This document shows, in pieces, positions 11,706 through 14,889 of a stretch of 14,889 nucleotides of DNA. The DNA comes from Candidatus Saccharimonadia bacterium. GTDB lineage: Bacteria; Patescibacteriota; Saccharimonadia; Saccharimonadales; Saccharimonadaceae. The stretch spans positions 1-14,889 of the forward strand of contig JALRBM010000074.1 of the NCBI GenBank assembly GCA_023257755.1, in the 5' to 3' direction. A program made the position numbers and the translations under genes. Each line of letters opens with the position of its first letter. The first letter of the stretch is position 1. The notes under the pieces were generated by a model. The model worked only from the letters and a program-made list of their open reading frames with translations, was not told where the DNA came from and searched no databases.

Positions 11706-12470
11706 CTAATCACGGAGTGACTTTTCGTATTGTCCGGGTGTCATGCCAATCAACTTTTTGAAGTCATGATTAAAGTGGGCCTGATCACTGTAGCCGAACC
11801 TATTTGCAACCTCAGTCCAATCAAGCTTTTCCTGGGCGCGCGCAAACCTTATGACTTCTAGAAATCTAGCGCGCATGATAGTCCATTTAGCCCCGACACC
11901 GACGTAGATCTGAAATAAGTGCTGCAGCGAACGTTCGCTCATACCAAAGTGCTTAGATACAGACGCGACCGTAGCATTGGTAGCGCTTGCCTCAATGTAG
12001 AGAATTATTTTTTCAACAAGCTGGAGATGAGGATGCGGTTGCGGGTTTTGCTTGCGTAGCAAGCGTTCGATCGTTTCAAGGAGTGGCTGATTGCTAAGCG
12101 CTAGGATTTTTTTATTGAAAATATCATCGGCGTTGGTAAAAATTTCTACAGCAGGCAAAGTTTGCTCGGCCAGAGTACGCATTTCGAGGCCCAGGAAAGG
12201 TTGAAATCCACCAGGTCGAAATTGTGCGCCGGCATACATCGGCGTAACCTTGGCTACTAGCCGGCGGGTACGTGTGGTTGGCCCCTGCGCAAAGGCACCG
12301 AGCGGTGTAAAAAACAGTGTGGCTACGGGCTGTGAGAGAATGTCTTCGCCGGTGTAGTTAGGGTCATAGTCCAATCGGCGGCGTGAAATAAAATAATGCT
12401 CAACAAACGGTGCCATATCCGACGAAGGATAGTAGCAGTGTAAGTCGTAGCTGCGCACAAACTCATCCAT
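11706..12470 (-). CDS. AraC-family transcriptional regulator
   Basis: The 254-residue protein has an N-terminal domain with YYPSSDMAPFVEHYFISRRRLDYDP near residues 13-37 and AGAQFRPGGFQPFLG near 79-93, common in AraC regulators with a DUF6597-like sensor. The C-terminal double helix-turn-helix follows: ATVASVSKHFGMSERSLQHLFQIYVGVGAKWTIMRARFLEVIRFA near 175-219, then WTEVANRFGYSDQAHFNHDFKKLIGMTPGQYEKS near 227-250, with the family signature intact. I chose the ATG at 12470: a promoter with TATAAT at 12555-12550 lies upstream, so the longer frame from GTG at 12587 would start before the transcript. GAAGG ten bases before the ATG is a weak SD. The gene is divergent from the DUF1579-like gene, its probable target. 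Confidence 0.92.
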   Translation of the reverse strand: MDEFVRSYDLHCYYPSSDMAPFVEHYFISRRRLDYDPNYTGEDILSQPVATLFFTPLGAFAQGPTTRTRRLVAKVTPMYAGAQFRPGGFQPFLGLEMRTLAEQTLPAVEIFTNADDIFNKKILALSNQPLLETIERLLRKQNPQPHPHLQLVEKIILYIEASATNATVASVSKHFGMSERSLQHLFQIYVGVGAKWTIMRARFLEVIRFARAQEKLDWTEVANRFGYSDQAHFNHDFKKLIGMTPGQYEKSLRD

Positions 12471-12533
12471 ATTCAACACGCCTTCATAAAAATCTGGCTT
12501 TTCTTTGAACTTTGCGGATTTTTCCAATTTTCC

Positions 12534-12578
12534 CTGCACAGTGCAGCCTATTATAAAACCAGAAGCGGTTAAAGCCAA
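12534..12578 (-). promoter_or_regulatory. araC-type gene promoter with palindromic operator candidate
   Basis: On the minus strand TTGGCT (12578-12573), 17 bases and a perfect TATAAT (12555-12550) give the expected spacing. The dyad CTGCAC-A-GTGCAG (12534-12546) covers the predicted start point near 12543. It may be an operator for this gene or a site serving the divergent DUF1579-like gene as well. AraC proteins more often use direct repeats, so the binder is open. Confidence 0.5.
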
Positions 12579-12609
12579 CTGTTTCACTAACTAACAAAAG
12601 GAGGCCTTT

Positions 12610-13086
12610 ATGACAGACAATCAAAATCCTGGCATGCCAACGCCAGACCCAAAGCTCAAAGCGCTTGACCGCTTTATCGGCAAGTGGAAAATGGGCGGAC
12701 ACTATGTCGGCTCGGACGAGCAGAACATTAAAGGTGAGGTGGAGTATCGCTGGCTGCCCGGCGGGTTTTTTATGGAGCAGCACATCGTGTTGCAGTTCGG
12801 CGAACACCTGCACATTGACAGTACCGAGCTGATTGGCTACGACTTTGAAACCGGTGGACTAAAGTCGGCTGTGTACTCAAACATGTCACCTGTGCCACTG
12901 CCATACTTCTGGGAGATCGACGGCGACGACGTAAAAATTACCGTTAAGTTTGACCCGCTCGACGCAACCTTTACTGGTAAGTTCAGCGACGGTGGCAACA
13001 CCTTTAGCGGTGGCTGGCGTCCAAACGAAGGTGCCGATGCAGTGGTAAACGCGCCATACGATGTATCTGGTTCACGGGTAAAGTAG
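12610..13086 (+). CDS. DUF1579-like protein
   Basis: The 158-residue protein resembles the DUF1579 group: PKLKALDRFIGKWKMGGHYVGSDEQNIKGEVEYRWLPGGFFMEQHIVL across residues 14-61, then ELIGYDFETGGLKSAVYSN near 73-91 and a run of beta strands (FWEIDGDDVKITVKFDPLDATFTGKFSDGGNTFSGGW) near 100-136. The predominantly beta pattern with the early GxW motif suggests a lipocalin-like barrel that binds a small ligand; the function is unknown. The SD is strong (AAGGAGG, seven bases before the ATG). It is divergent from the AraC gene and followed by a degraded hydrolase ten bases downstream, so the pair was probably a small AraC-controlled operon. Confidence 0.7.
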   Translation: MTDNQNPGMPTPDPKLKALDRFIGKWKMGGHYVGSDEQNIKGEVEYRWLPGGFFMEQHIVLQFGEHLHIDSTELIGYDFETGGLKSAVYSNMSPVPLPYFWEIDGDDVKITVKFDPLDATFTGKFSDGGNTFSGGWRPNEGADAVVNAPYDVSGSRVK

Positions 13087-13096
13087 CAGTCACAAA

Positions 13097-13437
13097 ATGG
13101 AACCAAACATAAAACAAACCCGGATCAAGCGAATCCTGTTGGCGGTAGCGGCCGTAGTGATTGTTGGCTTGCTAGGCTGGTTGACCGTCGGTTTACTCAG
13201 CAACGAGGCATTCCAGTAGAAGAACGTGCCAAGTTCACCATGCCAGTCATGTTGCTCTCGGGCGAAAACGACGTGATTCGCATGGAGCACCTGCAAGCGG
13301 CAAAGGAAAGTTTGCCAAAAGGTTCGTTGGCAATAATGCCAAATACCGACCACTTTGGCCCACAGGCCAATCCGCAGATGGTGACAGCAATGGTTAGGAG
13401 TTTCATAACTCCACCGCCAGTGCAGTCTGGTCAGTAG
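13097..13437 (+). pseudogene. Decayed membrane-anchored alpha/beta hydrolase (internal deletion and frameshift)
   Basis: A frame from ATG 13097 gives a basic N-terminus and one membrane segment (RILLAVAAVVIVGLLGWLTVG) but stops at TAG 13219 after 40 codons. A different frame, open from before 13200, continues with EERAKFTMPVMLLSGENDVIR and PNTDHFGPQANPQMV, the acid (Asp) and His motifs of an alpha/beta hydrolase, to TAG at 13437. The part with the nucleophile elbow, which should lie between them, is missing. The simplest reading is one hydrolase gene that lost its middle by a deletion near 13190 and went out of frame. It sits ten bases after the DUF1579-like gene and has no SD. The alternative, two unrelated small genes, is less likely because the second has no start signal. 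Confidence 0.65.
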
Positions 13438-13456
13438 CCTTCAAGAGGCGCTTTGT

Positions 13457-13488
13457 AAACTATACCGCCATAAGCGGGTATAGTTTTT
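13457..13488. terminator. Bidirectional intrinsic terminator between convergent units
   Basis: AAACTATACC (13457-13466) and GGTATAGTTT (13477-13486) form a perfect 10-bp stem around a ten-base loop, followed by further T's on the plus strand (TTTTT in all). On the minus strand the stem ends in TTT as well. It lies between the hydrolase remnant and the end of the cysteine desulfurase gene and should stop both. It is the only textbook terminator in the window. Confidence 0.85.
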
Positions 13489-13522
13489 AGGCTGTCACAA
13501 AGTATAGTGTTCTACGACCGTA

Positions 13523-14755
13523 TCAACAGGGGTTTCTTGCTAAACGACCTATTGCAGAAAGAAAATTCTTGATATCATCTTCGGTATTGTATATATGTAC
13601 ACTTACGCGAATGAGTCCATCGATGCGGGTATCTTTTTCATCAGCCCGGCAAAACAGCCCAGTACGCACCATGATATTCTCTTGGTCTAAGGCGTAGCCT
13701 ATTTCTGCGCTGTTTACCCCCTCTACAGAGAACGCCACGATACCATACCCGCCAAGGCAAGTCCAGTACTTCGGACCCGGAGGAAAGACCACTCCTGGAA
13801 TTTTGCCTAAACCCTGTATGAGTTGCACCGTTAAAGACCCTAAGTGTGCTTCTATCTCATCTAGACCTATCATATTGATGAATGAAATTGCGGGGTCCAG
13901 GGAAAGAATTGCTGGATAATTTAACGTGCCAGATTCAAGCGCCCGGCAAAAGTTTACAAATTCAACTTTACTAGAAGCGGCGGAGACCCAGCTACCTTCC
14001 CCGCCACCTACGAACAGGGGTATTAGTTTTGTTTGCAGTTCTTTGTCGACAAATAGCACGCCACTTCCCGGAGAGGCAAACATCTTATGTCCTGAAAATG
14101 CCATAATGTCAGCGCCTAGTTCTTTCACATCTACTTTCATATGGCCAATGCTTTGCGTGGCGTCAACGAACACAATAATGCCTTTCTCGCGCAGGTCCTT
14201 CAGTAAATGAACGTCACTGTCTGCCCCGTATGTATTGTGTAGATGAGTAATCGCAATAATTTTTGTTTGCAGCGTTGTCTTCCTGTGAATATCTTCGATG
14301 TCAGCATCGCCGTTTTGTCGCCGGCTATACGGAATTAGAGTGATACGAGTGCCATTTCGCGCGAGCGTGTCTCGCAGCTGAAACCATGCTGACACGAATG
14401 ACTTATGGTCATCGAGCGCGTATAAGACCTCGTCTCCGTCCTTTAGGTATGAGAACCCCAACGACAGTATGGCCTTATGAAATGAGTCGGTCGCGCCTGC
14501 TGTAAATGCAACCTCGCTCGTCTCGGCACCAATAAAATCCGCTACTTTCTCTCGTACTTTCTCGATACGTCGCGATAGCCTGGACGATAATGTATATGAT
14601 GAACGGCCTGCGTTGGCATTTTCCTCTACAATATATTTATTAAGCACATCAATAACAGCTTGCGGTTTCTGTGTTGTAGCTGAGTTATCAAGGTATACCA
14701 TACTAGGATGAGCGGTGAAAAACGGGAATGACTCCTTTATTTTTCCAGCGTTCAT
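13523..14755 (-). CDS. sufS: Cysteine desulfurase, SufS type (class V aminotransferase)
   Basis: This 410-residue PLP enzyme matches the SufS length of about 406. YLDNSATTQKP lies at residues 21-31, GATDSFHKAI near 87-96, the cofactor-stacking His in DDHKSFVSAW at about 117, THLHNTYGAD near 170-179, FVDATQSIGHMKVDV with Asp198 and Gln201, the Schiff-base Lys224 in SGHKMFASPGSG, and VRTGLFCRAD with Cys369 at the catalytic Cys position; IRVSVHIYNTEDDI follows. It would remove sulfur from cysteine to give alanine and an enzyme persulfide. The usual RAGHHCAQP is VRTGLFCRAD, a clear departure around the Cys, and NANAGRSSYTLSSRLS replaces RGVHTLSE. A SufS-like role in Fe-S assembly or sulfur relay is likely; a selenocysteine lyase cannot be excluded. 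The ATG overlaps the stop of the rhodanese gene (ATGA), so the two are translated together. Confidence 0.88.
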   Translation of the reverse strand: MNAGKIKESFPFFTAHPSMVYLDNSATTQKPQAVIDVLNKYIVEENANAGRSSYTLSSRLSRRIEKVREKVADFIGAETSEVAFTAGATDSFHKAILSLGFSYLKDGDEVLYALDDHKSFVSAWFQLRDTLARNGTRITLIPYSRRQNGDADIEDIHRKTTLQTKIIAITHLHNTYGADSDVHLLKDLREKGIIVFVDATQSIGHMKVDVKELGADIMAFSGHKMFASPGSGVLFVDKELQTKLIPLFVGGGEGSWVSAASSKVEFVNFCRALESGTLNYPAILSLDPAISFINMIGLDEIEAHLGSLTVQLIQGLGKIPGVVFPPGPKYWTCLGGYGIVAFSVEGVNSAEIGYALDQENIMVRTGLFCRADEKDTRIDGLIRVSVHIYNTEDDIKNFLSAIGRLARNPC

Positions 14756-14889
14756 AGTAGCGGCTTTCTTCTTAGCGTCAGTTCAGCATCACGCCAAGCC
14801 GTGATGCCCTCGTCGAGCGAGTAAGCCTGGTAGCCGAGGCTTTGGAGATAATGGGCAACGGTCCGCTCGCCGCGCGGGTCCGGCTCGAC
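14752..14889 (-). CDS. Rhodanese-like protein (5' partial)
   Basis: Reading inward from the right edge, 45 codons are open before a TGA at 14754-14752. They encode DPRGERTVAHYLQSLGYQAYSLDEGITAWRDAEL, which matches the end of a rhodanese fold: xSxxAAxxLxxxGFxxVxxLxGGxxAW. The active-site Cys loop lies outside or at the edge of the window, so activity cannot be judged. Its stop overlaps the ATG of the cysteine desulfurase. Rhodaneses accept sulfane sulfur from cysteine desulfurases, so the pair probably forms a persulfide relay. The gene is somewhat richer in GC than its neighbour. Confidence 0.75.
   Translation of the reverse strand, partial: VEPDPRGERTVAHYLQSLGYQAYSLDEGITAWRDAELTLRRKPLL

Noticed and set aside
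12471..12587. GTG-started N-terminal extension of the AraC protein resembling a signal peptide
   Set aside because: The TATAAT promoter lies inside this stretch, and the conserved sequence starts after the ATG at 12470.

Overview
The window is a compact, gene-dense bacterial chromosome segment of moderate GC with one conspicuous high-GC patch. UGA reads as a normal stop. Genes are small, intergenic gaps are short, and several convergent pairs overlap at their stop codons. The gene families and the many start codons placed a few bases after a -10 box with no Shine-Dalgarno (SD) sequence suggest a Patescibacteria/CPR genome, probably Saccharibacteria (TM7). That assignment is inference from gene content and style; there is no rRNA or other marker gene here. 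No CRISPR array, tRNA, rRNA, transposase, integrase or phage gene was seen.

Layout, left to right. (1) 1-2311: the end of a KefB-type cation:proton antiporter with a TrkA-N domain converges on a small MscS mechanosensitive channel. (2) 2353-4069: a DUF1697 + VOC operon runs left, and an Erm-like rRNA adenine dimethyltransferase gene runs right; the two face apart across one palindromic -10 box. (3) 4090-4631: a foreign-looking, very GC-rich lipoprotein gene with its own SD and strong hairpin, bounded by a perfect 13-bp inverted repeat. (4) 4689-6454: a CofE-like gamma-glutamyl ligase, a LURP-one/scramblase-like protein and a YdeI/OmdA-like protein. (5) 6451-8375: a MarR + alpha/beta-hydrolase operon with a clear palindromic operator over its promoter, facing a divergent low-molecular-weight phosphatase-like gene. 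(6) 8392-11593: three VOC proteins, a dienelactone-hydrolase-like enzyme with a Cys nucleophile, an HxlR regulator and a RibD-C/DHFR-like reductase. (7) 11706-13437: an AraC regulator facing a DUF1579-like protein, which is followed by a decayed membrane-anchored hydrolase. (8) 13523-14889: a SufS-type cysteine desulfurase translationally coupled to a rhodanese-like protein that runs off the right edge.

Taken together the segment reads as an accessory stress and detoxification island: four VOC proteins, two intact hydrolases and one broken one, an Erm-like methylase, a YdeI-like protein, a reductase, and three small one-component regulators (MarR, HxlR, AraC), each next to its likely target. 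The most unusual points are the inverted-repeat-bounded high-GC lipoprotein cassette and the consistent pattern of apparently leaderless first genes with SD-led second genes. I did not find a clearly new multi-gene system; the cassette is the best candidate for something undescribed.
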